Shown: positions 1-9,940 of the stretch, in pieces
Layout of the letters: each line of letters opens with the position of its first letter
Position numbering within the stretch: position 1 is the stretch's first letter
Assembly: GCA_930367215.1 (NCBI GenBank)
Contig: OV884057.1
Coordinates: 112,431,284-112,495,283, forward strand
Length of the DNA: 64,000 nucleotides
Source: Pollenia angustigena
Taxonomy: Eukaryota; Arthropoda; Insecta; Diptera; Polleniidae
Direction: 5' to 3'
Notes under the pieces: model-generated
Seen by the model: only the letters and a program-made list of their open reading frames with translations
What the model was told of the DNA's origin: nothing
The model's database searches: none
Program-made: the position numbers and the translations under genes

Positions 1-269
1 GTCAATTGTTTAACTTTGTATTTGTTTAATTTTTTCCACTGCGTATTTTATTTCTTTTATTTTGACACTTTTTACTGACGTATCATGGCTATTTAATATC
101 ATGAAAATGCTACACATTCAATATTTATCACGCGATCTGGATTTCTGGATTTCATATTTTAGGCCATTCTGCGATATGGATCGCGATCCATCAATATTGC
201 ATGCTTCACGTTCAATTAATATCGTGATATTAGAAATATCACGATATTTATTGAACGTGTAGCAGTGCC
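1..269. mobile_element. PIF/Harbinger-like TIR element, right part (copy 1)
   Basis: This matches 8431-8699, the right part of the complete element at 8014-8699. It ends with the same terminal inverted repeat, GTAGCAGTGCC. The left part is cut off by the window start. Confidence 0.7.
207..259. repeat. 53-bp palindromic segment, orientation 1
   Basis: It is an imperfect palindrome with arms CACGTTCAAT and ATTGAACGTG and a central loop. The matching segment at 8637-8689 is its exact reverse complement, while the sequence on both sides is collinear. The segment has therefore flipped in one copy. Confidence 0.88.
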
Positions 270-510
270 CTATGGTATAACAAAGACCGACTTCGCAAGA
301 ATTTTCTCCTTTAGGTATAACAAGTACCGGTTTTGCTTTTTGATTTTGAATCTGTCTTGTTTCCGAACAAGACCGAATACACAGAGAAGCTTTAGTTAGC
401 GAAGCCGGTGATTGTTATACCATAGAGGAGAAAATCCTTGCGCCCGGCCGAAGGCTGGCTATGCAGAGAAGCTTTAGTTAGCGAAGCCGGTTTTTGTTAT
501 GCCATAGAGG
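270..510. repeat. Fold-back repeat units (copy 1)
   Basis: These are units of the family seen at 32930-33670, with motifs GAAGCTTTAGTTAGCGAAGC, CGGCCGAAGG and CTATGGTATAAC. The first units run in one orientation and those after about 390 in the opposite one. The same array lies at 8700-8940. No gene is present. Confidence 0.75.
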
Positions 511-1366
511 AGTGTTTTCGTTATATTTTTAATATATACCCCCAGAGAAAACACAACAAAACAATTTCGAAATAAATTAGAATTATATTAAAAGAAAAAA
601 ATTTAAATGGGAAATAAGGCCATGTATGGCCTTAGTTCCTATGGCTTTATTGCACGGCACCGCGTTATTCCGCTAGTAAACTTCGCATATTATTAGAAAA
701 TAAAATAAATGAATTAACTGAGATGTAGAATAGTTCAGAACCAAAAAAATTGGCGAATCATTTAGTCGCCAATTTCAATAAGACACAAATCTCCGAAAAC
801 TTATTGAGCTACTTAACATGACTCTGCATTCCGAAAGTGTAGAAGACACGGTCACCCCAACACCTAGAAAAAAAGCTGATAAGTCTACAAGAACTGACCT
901 TTGGAGCGTTTGTGAAAATGTTATAATAACATTTCGAGAAGGATTATGCTCCACCCATCCTTCGCTGAGGTTCAGCTAAAGAAGAGGTCTAAAGATACCT
1001 TTAGATTTTCTTATTTTTCTAGAGAGGCATTTCCGCTTGTTAACTGACGGAATAAAATGTTATACCCAAATTTAAGAATATGGCGCTGAAACAACTGGTA
1101 GGTTTTTTCAAGAAAAATAGAAGAAAAATTAATTGAGTAGTTTTTTTCTTATCCTGTAAAACTTTAAAAATGTTGCATAGGGCCTTTTGCGTTTTAGGTG
1201 ACGATATGTAGGTCTGCTTCAAACGGATTTGCAAAATACAAAAATTTTTTTTTAATAATTATTTTAAATAATAATCTCTTACACTTTATTTGTTTAAAAA
1301 GTAATTTAACTTTTGGTCATTTTACCATGAATTTAAATTCAATTCTTTATTTTAAAAATCTTATTA
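511..1366. other. AT-rich repeat DNA, no gene seen
   Basis: This region belongs to the duplicated segment (also 8941-9796). Only short chance ORFs occur and none resembles a known protein. I see no RNA gene. Confidence 0.6.
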
Positions 1367-1510
1367 CAGCCAGCCCCACAATGTCGACAAGAACATTTCT
1401 TTCGCATATTTATGTTGAAAACAATAACAAAAAACTAAAATTTGTTTTTTGTTTTTAATATACATAAATATACGAAAGAAATGTTTTTGTCGTCGTCGTG
1501 GGCCAGGCAG
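1367..1510. repeat. Hairpin MITE (copy 1)
   Basis: The arms are imperfect inverted repeats that start CAGCCAGCCCCAC and end GTGGGCCAGGCAG, separated by an A/T-rich loop. The termini resemble the near-perfect hairpin at 41547-41683, so both probably belong to one family. The second copy is at 9797-9940. Confidence 0.65.
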
Positions 1511-2016
1511 TAAGTAAGCAAAAAATATTAAAACGAACAAATATATACACAATAAAAAATTGAGCTTCCAACGAAACAAGTTTGTAAGGGATAAATGTAA
1601 GAGTTGCGCTTACCATCTCGCTTACGGAAGGCATGAATTTTATATGGTGAGTTCCAAATTTAAAGCAATACATTTTTAACACAAAAAGCGCTTTATTCAA
1701 CGCATATAAAAACTGGTGAGTGTAGCTATCAGCTTTACACACTGAATGACAAGCCTGCTTAGTAGTAGTAAGGGAATGGTGCAACACTTGAATATTTGAA
1801 TTTATATACAAATCAGAAAGCCATGCTGCACTTTTTATATTGTCTAATTGTTAAATGGAGCCAGAACTTTTGAAAGTAAAAGTTGGAAATTTTTCTTAGA
1901 AGATGATGTAGGGCATTATTGAATCCAAGAGTTAAATGTTGTTTTTGTGAAGGCGGCTTTTTTATTTGCTTACCAGGTGGAACAAATTATTAAAATCTGT
2001 ATATTTATAAAATAAT

Positions 2017-2760
2017 TAGTGTCCGACCGAACGCACTTTTTGAGACCGAACCCGAACTTCGGTAAATTTTGACAAGTTCGGCCGAACCCGAACTTTTTGT
2101 TAATAAATCTGAACAATTGTACTTTTTTTTTAATGTATTTATTTAAAACAAAATAAAATTTAGGGAAATTATTACATTTACACTTTTGGAAGGACACATA
2201 AATAGCACTTTATAGTATTCAAAACTATTTTATAGTTACAAAATAATTAGTAATTGCTTTTTTTTAAGACAAAAAATAAATTTCAAGTTAAATGCAGCAT
2301 ACATTAGGGCAATAACTTGTTCACACTTTTTGCGAAAATCAAAAACGGCATAGTATAGTCGCGTAGAACATTAAAAGTTATTAATAAAAAATATGATATT
2401 TTTTTCGGATTGTTAAGAAAGTTCATGCAGGGATCGGGTTGAAGTTTAAAAACAACCATTTTTAACTCATGGAAATTTTAAAAAATATACACCTGATGTT
2501 TGTTTATATTCCTCAACGTATCACTTAAATGCTATTTTGGAATTTAACCACTGCTTTAGATTTAAAAATTTTCCAACGGTTTACAATTCATCGCTGTTCA
2601 ATATTTCTTAGAACGACGGGAGACAGGTGTTTTCATTACTAAAACATTCTTGGCCACTCCGTCGTACTATGCCAATAATTTGGTTATATCCCTAGTATAC
2701 ATATTAGTACTCAAACCTCTACAATGTATATTTTGAATTCGTTGGGTTGTATTTGCTCTA
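2017..2760. mobile_element. hAT-like element, left part, truncated
   Basis: It begins with the terminus TAGTGTCCGACCGAACG and repeated CCGAAC motifs, as in the complete relatives at 10447-14072 and 54560-55828. It stops at 2760, where the LINE tail starts, and the missing remainder is not found after the LINE. Confidence 0.8.
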
Positions 2761-5700
2761 GGTAGGTAGGTAGAAAGGCCGGTGTGAAGTTTCCTTCACA
2801 CCTTCACCCAGAGACCAATATGGTCCATTGTGACGCCTTAATTAGAGATAGCCAAGAAGGCATAAGTAGGTGAAATAAGCAGCAGAAGCATAAGACAGAT
2901 CCGAAAGATGGGTAGAAAAGAAAGGAAGGAAAAGAAGGTAAAGGACCAACCCCGAGAGAAATCCCTTAAACCAAATCCGCCCTACGAGCGGTTAGCACCC
3001 GGTCTCCCCTCGCGCAGCCAGGCCATCCCCATTACGAATCCTATCAGATTCTCGAGTCCGCAACCCGAGACATCCCCTAATTCGCCCAGGAATCTACTGC
3101 CCAGCCACCTCAACCTGCTACCCTGCAGCCTGGGACAGTGGCACAGAAGGTGCTCAACTGACTCCAACTCCTCAGGGTCCTCGCACAACCTGCATATATC
3201 CGACAAGTCGGATCCCATCCTCACCGCCATCCTGCCTATCATACAGTGGCCCGTGATAATTCCTATCATGGTCCTAACGCAGACCCTGCTCCTGCCCAAC
3301 AGCGACACCGAATCGGACTTCCTAAGCACCGGCCACAGTGTCCGCGATACCCGACAGTCCGTTCGGCTCCCCCAGGCCCGATTGGTCACGCTCGTTATCC
3401 ATTCCCTAATTCTACTAAAATAGAAGCCCAATGGAGGCCTAACCGCCTCCACACAGTCAGGATCCTCCAACTCTGAGCCCTGTCTTGCCAACTCATCAGC
3501 AATCTCGTTGCCGCCTATATCGCAATGACCCGGCACCCAGCATAACCTTAGCAGATACTCCCCTAAGGCTCCCCTCAGAGCCCTCCTACACTCATCAACC
3601 AGCTTGGAGTTCACATAACAGCCCCTTACGGCCATAAGAGCCGCCTGGCTGTCCACGTATATAGTGACCTCCGAGCCCCTATCAATGTTGTCCCTCATCA
3701 GTTCCACGGCCCTCCAGACCCCCAGAACCTCCGCCTGAAAAACACTGCAGTCGCCAGGAAGCCTATATGACCTTCTTATGTTCAGATCCTCAATGTAGAC
3801 CCCTGCACCCGTGCCCCTCATCTTTGAGCCATCAGTGAAAATAGCAAATCCACCAAATAATCTGCTCCTGCCCGACCAGCTCTCCCTAGAGGGCATTATT
3901 ACCTCTGGCAACCGACCAAAATCCAAACTGGTGCCAACATAATCAGTGGATCCCGGCGGTCCCAGGCAATAGCCACCAGCCTCAATCTCACCCAGGATCC
4001 GTGAGTGACCCTGAGTGTCATTCCTCGTAAGTCCTAACTCCCTCAGTCTAAGGATGCTCCTGGCCGCCATTCCCATCACATACTGCTCAATAGGCAGAAG
4101 ATGTAGAATGACATCCAGGGCAGCCTGAGGAGTACTTCTCATGGCACCTGTCATGCCAATTGAAGCACACCTCTGAGCCTTAGAAAGAAGTTTTCTACGA
4201 CTTGCCAATCTCAATGATTCCCACCAAACACAGCATCCATACGTAAGAATGGGTCTAACCACCGAAGTGTACAGCCATCCCACCACTGACGGCCGGAGTC
4301 CCCAGCTCCTACCTATCGATGATCTGCAAGCATAGTAAGCATTGAGACCCCTTTTGAGTCTCTCTTGAGTATTCCTACCCCATGACAGCTTGCTGTCCAG
4401 AAAAACCCCCAGATACTTAGCACTATCAGATAGTCCAAGCTCCACTCCTCCCAGTACCGGCAGTCTAAACTCCTCCACCTTGTACCTCCTAGTGAAAAGA
4501 ACCAACTCCGTCTTCTCCGGGTTTACTCCCAGTCCCTTGTCACTTGCCCATGCCGCCAGTTCGCCCAGCGCCCCTTGCATGATGTCGCTAATTGTCGGCA
4601 GAAACTTGCCCGACACCAATATCACCACATCATCCGCGTAGGCTACGACCTTCTGACCCATTCTGTCAAAACGTCTCAGAACGACATTGACGGCCAAGAG
4701 CCACAATAAGGGAGAGAGAACTCCCCCCTGTGGGGTCCCTCTAGTCACCGATTTCCTTAAGCGTTCGTTTCCCCAGTCCGAGTGAATAACTCTGCTGCTA
4801 AGCATCATAGTTATCCATTCGACCAAGAACAACGGAACCCTTAGGTCAATCAGTGCCTGTCTTATGGCCTCTATCCTCAAATTGTTAAAGGCGCCCTCTA
4901 TGTCAAGGAATGCCGCCAGGGTGTATTCCCTGGTTCGCAAACCCCGCTCCACATAACCAACCACATCATGCAACGCACTCTCAACAGATCTACCTTTAAG
5001 GTAGGCGTGTTGAGCGCCGCTGACGATGCCGGCGTCAATCTTCGTCCTCAGATGTAGATCAATCAGTCTTTCCAACGTCTTCAAGAGAAAAGACGACAAG
5101 CTGATTGGTCTAAAATCCTTGGGTTTAGAGTGACCGGTTCTACCCGCTTTGGGAATAAAAACTACCCTAACCTCCCTCCACCTCCTAGGAATGTACCCGT
5201 TCAGCACACATACCCTAAACAGTTCCACCAACAACAGGAGTGACGATTTCCCGATATTCTGTAACATCGCCGGAAATATACCATCTGGCCCCGCCGATTT
5301 GTAGGACCCAAAGGTATTTACCGCCCATGTTACCTTATCCAAGGTAATCATATCCCCCACCGTCTCCCTTTCCTCACCGCCTGAGCCCGAACCAGAGAAG
5401 GGGTCACCACATACAGCCTGTTCCCCCGACCCAGGATCTACACACCCCGGAAAGTGAGTCTCCATAAGCAGACAGAGAGATTCAGAGCCAGATTCCGTCC
5501 ATGAGTCGTCCGATCTCTGAATAAATCCAGGGACTACAGGGTCCTTAGATAAAATTCTCCTGAACCTAGACATCTCATTCACGGATTCAACTGACTCGCT
5601 AAACTTAATCCACGAGTCCCTTTTCGCCCTTCTAATATCTCCCTTATACCTCCCGTAACTCAACCTGAAGTTACTCCAATCCTCATCCCTGCGCGTATAC

Positions 5701-6283
5701 TTCGCCCTATTGAACAGCCTTCTGACGGTGGACCTTTGAGTTTTCAACTCGTCTGTCCACCATCTTGGCTGTGTACGCCTGCCCGGAAAATTTAACGGAC
5801 AAGATCGCTCATAGCTACTGGTCAATACCCCCGTGAAGGTGTTTACCAGTTGCTCCACACCGGCCGGAGTCGACCCCCAGTTCCGTGTAACCCTAAGGTT
5901 CCGTTGCACTAGTCCCGAAAACGAATCCCAATCCGTCCTTCTCGGATTCCTATATGGACACCTTTTCGACCTCTCAAACATTAGACTAAAGGACAGGCGA
6001 CTATGATCAGAGAAGGAAAAATCCAAAGCCACCCTCCAGTCCTCCACTAATTCCCTACAGTTCGTCAATGTCATATCTATCACTGCCTCTCTATCCCTAG
6101 TTCTGAACGTTGGCGTATTCCCCCTATTACAGATAAAAAGATTGCTGGCAACAATAAAATCAAACATAGACTCACCTCTTTTGTTGATGTCGGCACTACC
6201 CCATTGGGAATGGTGTGCATTGGCGTCACATCCTAGTACCAGCCTCGAGCCGCTTCTGCCCGAGTGCTCCACCAACTCTCTAC
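2761..6283 (-). mobile_element. LOA/I-type LINE, 5'-truncated
   Basis: This is a non-LTR retrotransposon on the minus strand. Its 3' end is a short (TAGG)n run at 2761-2774, as read on the + strand. Its 5' end stops inside the endonuclease domain and abuts a different repeat at 6284. There is no gag ORF and no upstream half of the endonuclease, which fits the usual 5' truncation. The long open frame suggests a recent insertion. Confidence 0.85.
2982..6275 (-). CDS. LINE ORF2: endonuclease (partial), reverse transcriptase, RNase H
   Basis: This 1097-residue polyprotein of a non-LTR retrotransposon nicks DNA and copies its RNA at the nick. Residues 1-100 are the C-terminal half of the AP-type endonuclease (GCDANAHHSQWGS, then SDHSRLSFS). 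The reverse transcriptase spans about 310-620, with motif A aspartate in AFLDIEGAF near 458 and YADDVVIL near 546. RNase H follows at about 830-960 (IFTDGSKM, FQAEVLGVWRAVE, IYVDSQAAL, GGNEIADELA), so all four acidic residues are visible. A C-terminal CCHC motif (CRLCEDPEELESVEHLLCHC) is also present. Reverse transcriptase plus RNase H plus CCHC fits the LOA or I clades. No internal stop is present. The methionine at the start is simply the first one left after truncation, so this copy probably cannot transpose on its own. Confidence 0.9.
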   Translation of the reverse strand: MVEHSGRSGSRLVLGCDANAHHSQWGSADINKRGESMFDFIVASNLFICNRGNTPTFRTRDREAVIDMTLTNCRELVEDWRVALDFSFSDHSRLSFSLMFERSKRCPYRNPRRTDWDSFSGLVQRNLRVTRNWGSTPAGVEQLVNTFTGVLTSSYERSCPLNFPGRRTQPRWWTDELKTQRSTVRRLFNRAKYTRRDEDWSNFRLSYGRYKGDIRRAKRDSWIKFSESVESVNEMSRFRRILSKDPVVPGFIQRSDDSWTESGSESLCLLMETHFPGCVDPGSGEQAVCGDPFSGSGSGGEERETVGDMITLDKVTWAVNTFGSYKSAGPDGIFPAMLQNIGKSSLLLLVELFRVCVLNGYIPRRWREVRVVFIPKAGRTGHSKPKDFRPISLSSFLLKTLERLIDLHLRTKIDAGIVSGAQHAYLKGRSVESALHDVVGYVERGLRTREYTLAAFLDIEGAFNNLRIEAIRQALIDLRVPLFLVEWITMMLSSRVIHSDWGNERLRKSVTRGTPQGGVLSPLLWLLAVNVVLRRFDRMGQKVVAYADDVVILVSGKFLPTISDIMQGALGELAAWASDKGLGVNPEKTELVLFTRRYKVEEFRLPVLGGVELGLSDSAKYLGVFLDSKLSWGRNTQERLKRGLNAYYACRSSIGRSWGLRPSVVGWLYTSVVRPILTYGCCVWWESLRLASRRKLLSKAQRCASIGMTGAMRSTPQAALDVILHLLPIEQYVMGMAARSILRLRELGLTRNDTQGHSRILGEIEAGGYCLGPPGSTDYVGTSLDFGRLPEVIMPSRESWSGRSRLFGGFAIFTDGSKMRGTGAGVYIEDLNIRRSYRLPGDCSVFQAEVLGVWRAVELMRDNIDRGSEVTIYVDSQAALMAVRGCYVNSKLVDECRRALRGALGEYLLRLCWVPGHCDIGGNEIADELARQGSELEDPDCVEAVRPPLGFYFSRIREWITSVTNRAWGSRTDCRVSRTLWPVLRKSDSVSLLGRSRVCVRTMIGIITGHCMIGRMAVRMGSDLSDICRLCEDPEELESVEHLLCHCPRLQGSRLRWLGSRFLGELGDVSGCGLENLIGFVMGMAWLREGRPGANRS

Positions 6284-6612
6284 AACTACAATTAATGTTG
6301 AGAGAATTTCAACTAATTGTAGGGGGGAATGTAAGATGAGGTAAACCCACTTTTTTATTGTTGATGTGTTTTGTTAAAGCTTTGATATTGTTACAAGTAA
6401 AACTGTTGCTATAAGTCTTATACGTTTAACAGTTTTATTTGGTTTAATATCTTTAGTTTTTCTAAAATTGTTATGGATGAAGTTTCCTGATGATCTGGCC
6501 TAAGCAACCAGTGAAATGCATAGGAATAGCTTATCCCATCAACAATAAATTTCAAGTGTTTTTATCAAGAATAAAAACTGGGAATTAAGCACGAATAACA
6601 AAATCTTTTGAA
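6284..6612 (+). repeat. Retroposon-like dispersed repeat X, copy A
   Basis: This repeat of about 330 bp begins TACAACTACAATTAATG and ends ...AACAAAATCTTTTGAAA. It recurs at 43345-44963, where it ends in a pure A-tract and carries a nested hAT-like element, and in reverse at the window end. The A-tract suggests retroposition, but no coding sequence or clear pol III promoter was seen. Confidence 0.65.
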
Positions 6613-7880
6613 ATTAAAATTTTGTATTCCCAAAAATTGAAATTACTTTTTGATTTATTAATATTTCGTTTTGGTTTAATTTTTATTTTAACTTTTCTTT
6701 TATTAAGCAATTTTTTCACAATTTGTATGCTTTTTGTTTGTTTACCTTTTGAAAAATGTTTTTTTGTTTTACTAAATTTTTCTGCAAAAATTTCTACAAA
6801 CTGTAATGTTACATTAGATTTTTTGACAGTCGCAACAAAACTCATTAGATTTCTATCTCACAAAGAATTATGGAATACGTAAGACTTGTGTGATAGTGTA
6901 AACTAGGCTTTACGAAAACAAATGTATTTAGCTTTATTAAATTTTTTCTGTAAAGTAACGAAATTCTTGATAGACCTTTTTAATTCGATCCATTTACATA
7001 CGGGCAGCTTGTAATTTCAAGTTTTTAGGGATTTTGTAAAGAAACTTTTAACTTTTTACAATACTAGTAATGTTACGAATGCCAATTTTTAATATTCCCG
7101 AGTCCGAATACGAATATCATGTATTTAACATTTATTATTAGGGAAGTAACGAATACTGATGTCGATATATCGGCGATACCTCAGACTTGCCGATATATCG
7201 GTATCGTCGATATTTTACTATCGATACGACAATACTTTTTTATAGTTTTTTTTTAACAGTATAATTTTCAATGCTCTTTCTGCATATTAAAGTCGAAAGT
7301 AGTATCAAAATTTTAGTTCAAAAAGTCAGTGGTTATTAGAAGGGATTAGGGTACTCATTCGGTAAGCTCTTAATTGGTAAACGGATTAATAACTACCCGA
7401 TTAACTGATCGGTTTATTTAAAATTGGCTTTTTTCGATTAACGATTAAGCCGGTTAATTTCAGTCGATTAACCGAAGTAATAAAATTTAAAATTTTTTGT
7501 GGTATTATAACATGTTTTTTGTGTTTTTAATTATTTGTTTTTGTTTTATATACAAAAGATATTTGTGGCCTTTTGACAAAACATCTTAAGTCAAATTTAA
7601 AAAGTTGGAAAAAATACTGTTAATTATACGAATTTTCCTTTATAAAACATTTTTGTTTACAGTTTTGTATTAAAAATTAAATTTTTTTTCAATTTCGGTT
7701 TATTTTAATATTTCAATGAATTGAGAAATAAAGCCATATAAGGCTTTATAACCACCATGCAAGTGCAATAATGCCATAATCGTTTAGCAACCAAAGTGGA
7801 AATACCGCAATCACAGTGTAATTGTTATAGTTACAAATTGGCAAAAGAATGAGTTGCCATTGTCAAGTGTTGAAAATATA
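6613..7880. other. AT-rich intergenic/repeat DNA, no gene seen
   Basis: The region contains GATATATCGGCGATACC-type sequence at about 7160-7220 and a stretch rich in CGATTAA/GGTTAA motifs at 7360-7475, both probably transposon remnants. Short ORFs here are low-complexity and match nothing known. Confidence 0.5.
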
Positions 7881-8064
7881 TGGTACAGTAGGTGGAAATG
7901 GGAAGCGCGTCCGGCGGACGATCTTGGAACGTGCGGCGGGCCCGTCACAACATGTTTATAAACTCCAAAGCATAGCCGGGCTTCGGCAGGGCGCAAGGAT
8001 TTACACCTCTATGGGCACTGCTACACGTTCAATAAATATCGTGATATTTGGATCGCGATCCATT

Positions 8065-8396
8065 TTAAAATATTGATGGATCACGAGCGTATGCTACATG
8101 TTCAATATTTATCGCGTCAGTATTTATGTTATTTTTGTGTTGTGCGGGTCCTTTATCAATGTCGCGAGAAAACCAAAAGAAAGTCTGTTTAGCTATTTTG
8201 CTTGCTTTTTTAAAAACCTTTAATAATTTTTGCAGTGCAGTCGCTCTTTTTATTTTGTCGGAATAAGCTTTAGCCGACGAGTCCCACACTTCCGGCAATG
8301 CCTCCAAATTAAAAATGAAATCTTTAAAATAATTTTTTCACTGCTTAATTCCGATTCCACCGGAAGAACCCACTCGATTTCACTGTCTTCTGCCAT
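8065..8396 (-). pseudogene. MADF-like DNA-binding protein remnant
   Basis: Read on the minus strand, an ATG at 8396 opens MAEDSEIEWVLP. After an apparent 1-base shift the frame continues LEALPEVWDSSAKAYSDK and then a lysine-rich helix. The pattern of a VWD followed by a spaced Y and a basic helix recalls the MADF domain found in the accessory protein of PIF/Harbinger elements. About 50 residues of the domain remain. The frame break and short length make it non-functional. Confidence 0.45.
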
Positions 8397-8636
8397 TACC
8401 CTTTATTTCAATAAACTTTACACAAATATTGTCAATTGTTTAACTTTGTATTTGTTTAATTTTTTCCACTGCGTATTTTATTTCTTTTATTTTGACACTT
8501 TTTACTGACGTATCATGGCTATTTAATATCATGAAAATGCTACACATTCAATATTTATCACGCGATCTGGATTTCTGGATTTCATATTTTAGGCCATTCT
8601 GCGATATGGATCGCGATCCATCAATATTGCATGCTT

Positions 8637-8689
8637 CACGTTCAATAAATATCGTGATATTTCTAATATCACGATATTAATTGAACGTG
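8637..8689. repeat. 53-bp palindromic segment, orientation 2
   Basis: This is the exact reverse complement of 207-259 and lies in the same collinear context next to the right terminus of the PIF-like element. Confidence 0.88.
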
Positions 8690-9796
8690 TAGCAGTGCCC
8701 TATGGTATAACAAAGACCGACTTCGCAAGAATTTTCTCCTTTAGGTATAACAAGTACCGGTTTTGCTTTTTGATTTTGAATCTGTCTTGTTTCCGAACAA
8801 GACCGAATACACAGAGAAGCTTTAGTTAGCGAAGCCGGTGATTGTTATACCATAGAGGAGAAAATCCTTGCGCCCGGCCGAAGGCTGGCTATGCAGAGAA
8901 GCTTTAGTTAGCGAAGCCGGTTTTTGTTATGCCATAGAGGAGTGTTTTCGTTATATTTTTAATATATACCCCCAGAGAAAACACAACAAAACAATTTCGA
9001 AATAAATTAGAATTATATTAAAAGAAAAAAATTTAAATGGGAAATAAGGCCATGTATGGCCTTAGTTCCTATGGCTTTATTGCACGGCACCGCGTTATTC
9101 CGCTAGTAAACTTCGCATATTATTAGAAAATAAAATAAATGAATTAACTGAGATGTAGAATAGTTCAGAACCAAAAAAATTGGCGAATCATTTAGTCGCC
9201 AATTTCAATAAGACACAAATCTCCGAAAACTTATTGAGCTACTTAACATGACTCTGCATTCCGAAAGTGTAGAAGACACGGTCACCCCAACACCTAGAAA
9301 AAAAGCTGATAAGTCTACAAGAACTGACCTTTGGAGCGTTTGTGAAAATGTTATAATAACATTTCGAGAAGGATTATGCTCCACCCATCCTTCGCTGAGG
9401 TTCAGCTAAAGAAGAGGTCTAAAGATACCTTAAGATTTTCTTATTTTTCTAGAGAGGCATTTCCGCTTGTTAACTGACGGAATAAAATGTTATACCCAAA
9501 TTTAAGAATATGGCGCTGAAACAACTGGTAGGTTTTTTCAAGAAAAATAGAAGAAAAATTAATTGAGTAGTTTTTTTCTTATCCTGTAAAACTTTAAAAA
9601 TGTTGCATAGGGCCTTTTGCGTTTTAGGTGACGATATGTAGGTCTGCTTCAAACGGATTTGCAAAATACAAAAATTTTTTTTTAATAATTATTTTAAATA
9701 ATAATCTCTTACACTTTATTTGTTTAAAAAGTAATTTAACTTTTGGTCATTTTACCATGAATTTAAATTCAATTCTTTATTTTAAAAATCTTATTA

Positions 9797-9940
9797 CAGC
9801 CAGCCCCACAATGTCGACAAGAACATTTCTTTCGCATATTTATGTTGAAAACAATAACAAAAAACTAAAATTTGTTTTTTGTTTTTAATATACATAAATA
9901 TACGAAAGAAATGTTTTTGTCGTCGTCGTGGGCCAGGCAG
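9797..9940. repeat. Hairpin MITE (copy 2)
   Basis: This is the duplicate of the hairpin at 1367-1510, with arms starting CAGCCAGCCCCAC. Confidence 0.65.

Larger units (their letters stand above)
1..2760. repeat. Segmental duplication, copy 1
   Basis: This stretch reappears at 8431-11190 with a constant offset of 8430. By eye the copies are almost identical. I saw single T/A differences at 1002/9432 and 2005/10435, and a cluster of five differences at 207-259 that one inversion explains. The right edge is sharp at 2760, where a (TAGG)n LINE tail begins, while copy 2 continues into unrelated sequence. The left edge lies outside the window. It holds no host gene: its content is the right part of a PIF-like element, fold-back repeat units, a hairpin MITE and the start of a hAT-like element. 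Confidence 0.93.
8014..8699. mobile_element. PIF/Harbinger-like TIR element carrying a MADF relic
   Basis: This 686-bp element has inverted termini GGCACTGCTACACGTTCAAT and its complement. It is flanked by a 5-bp CTATG repeat. Alternatively the termini start with GGG and the flanking repeat is TAT, because the junction is ambiguous. Subterminal palindromes of the TATCGTGATA type are present. The MADF-like relic inside favours PIF/Harbinger, but the superfamily call is inference. Confidence 0.65.
7900..8945. repeat. Fold-back repeat array, interrupted
   Basis: Units containing GCATAGCCGGGCTTCGG, CTATGGTATAAC and GAAGCTTTAGTTAGCGAAGC flank the TIR element at 8014-8699. Joining the two flanks at CTATG restores the array consensus CCTCTATGGTATAAC, so the TIR element landed inside a unit. 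The array changes orientation to the right of the insertion. Confidence 0.65.

Noticed and set aside
2908..3423. 171-codon open frame on the + strand with a proline/serine-rich product
   Set aside because: It lies antisense to the 3' end of the LINE ORF2 and reflects that strand's codon composition. There is no independent domain.
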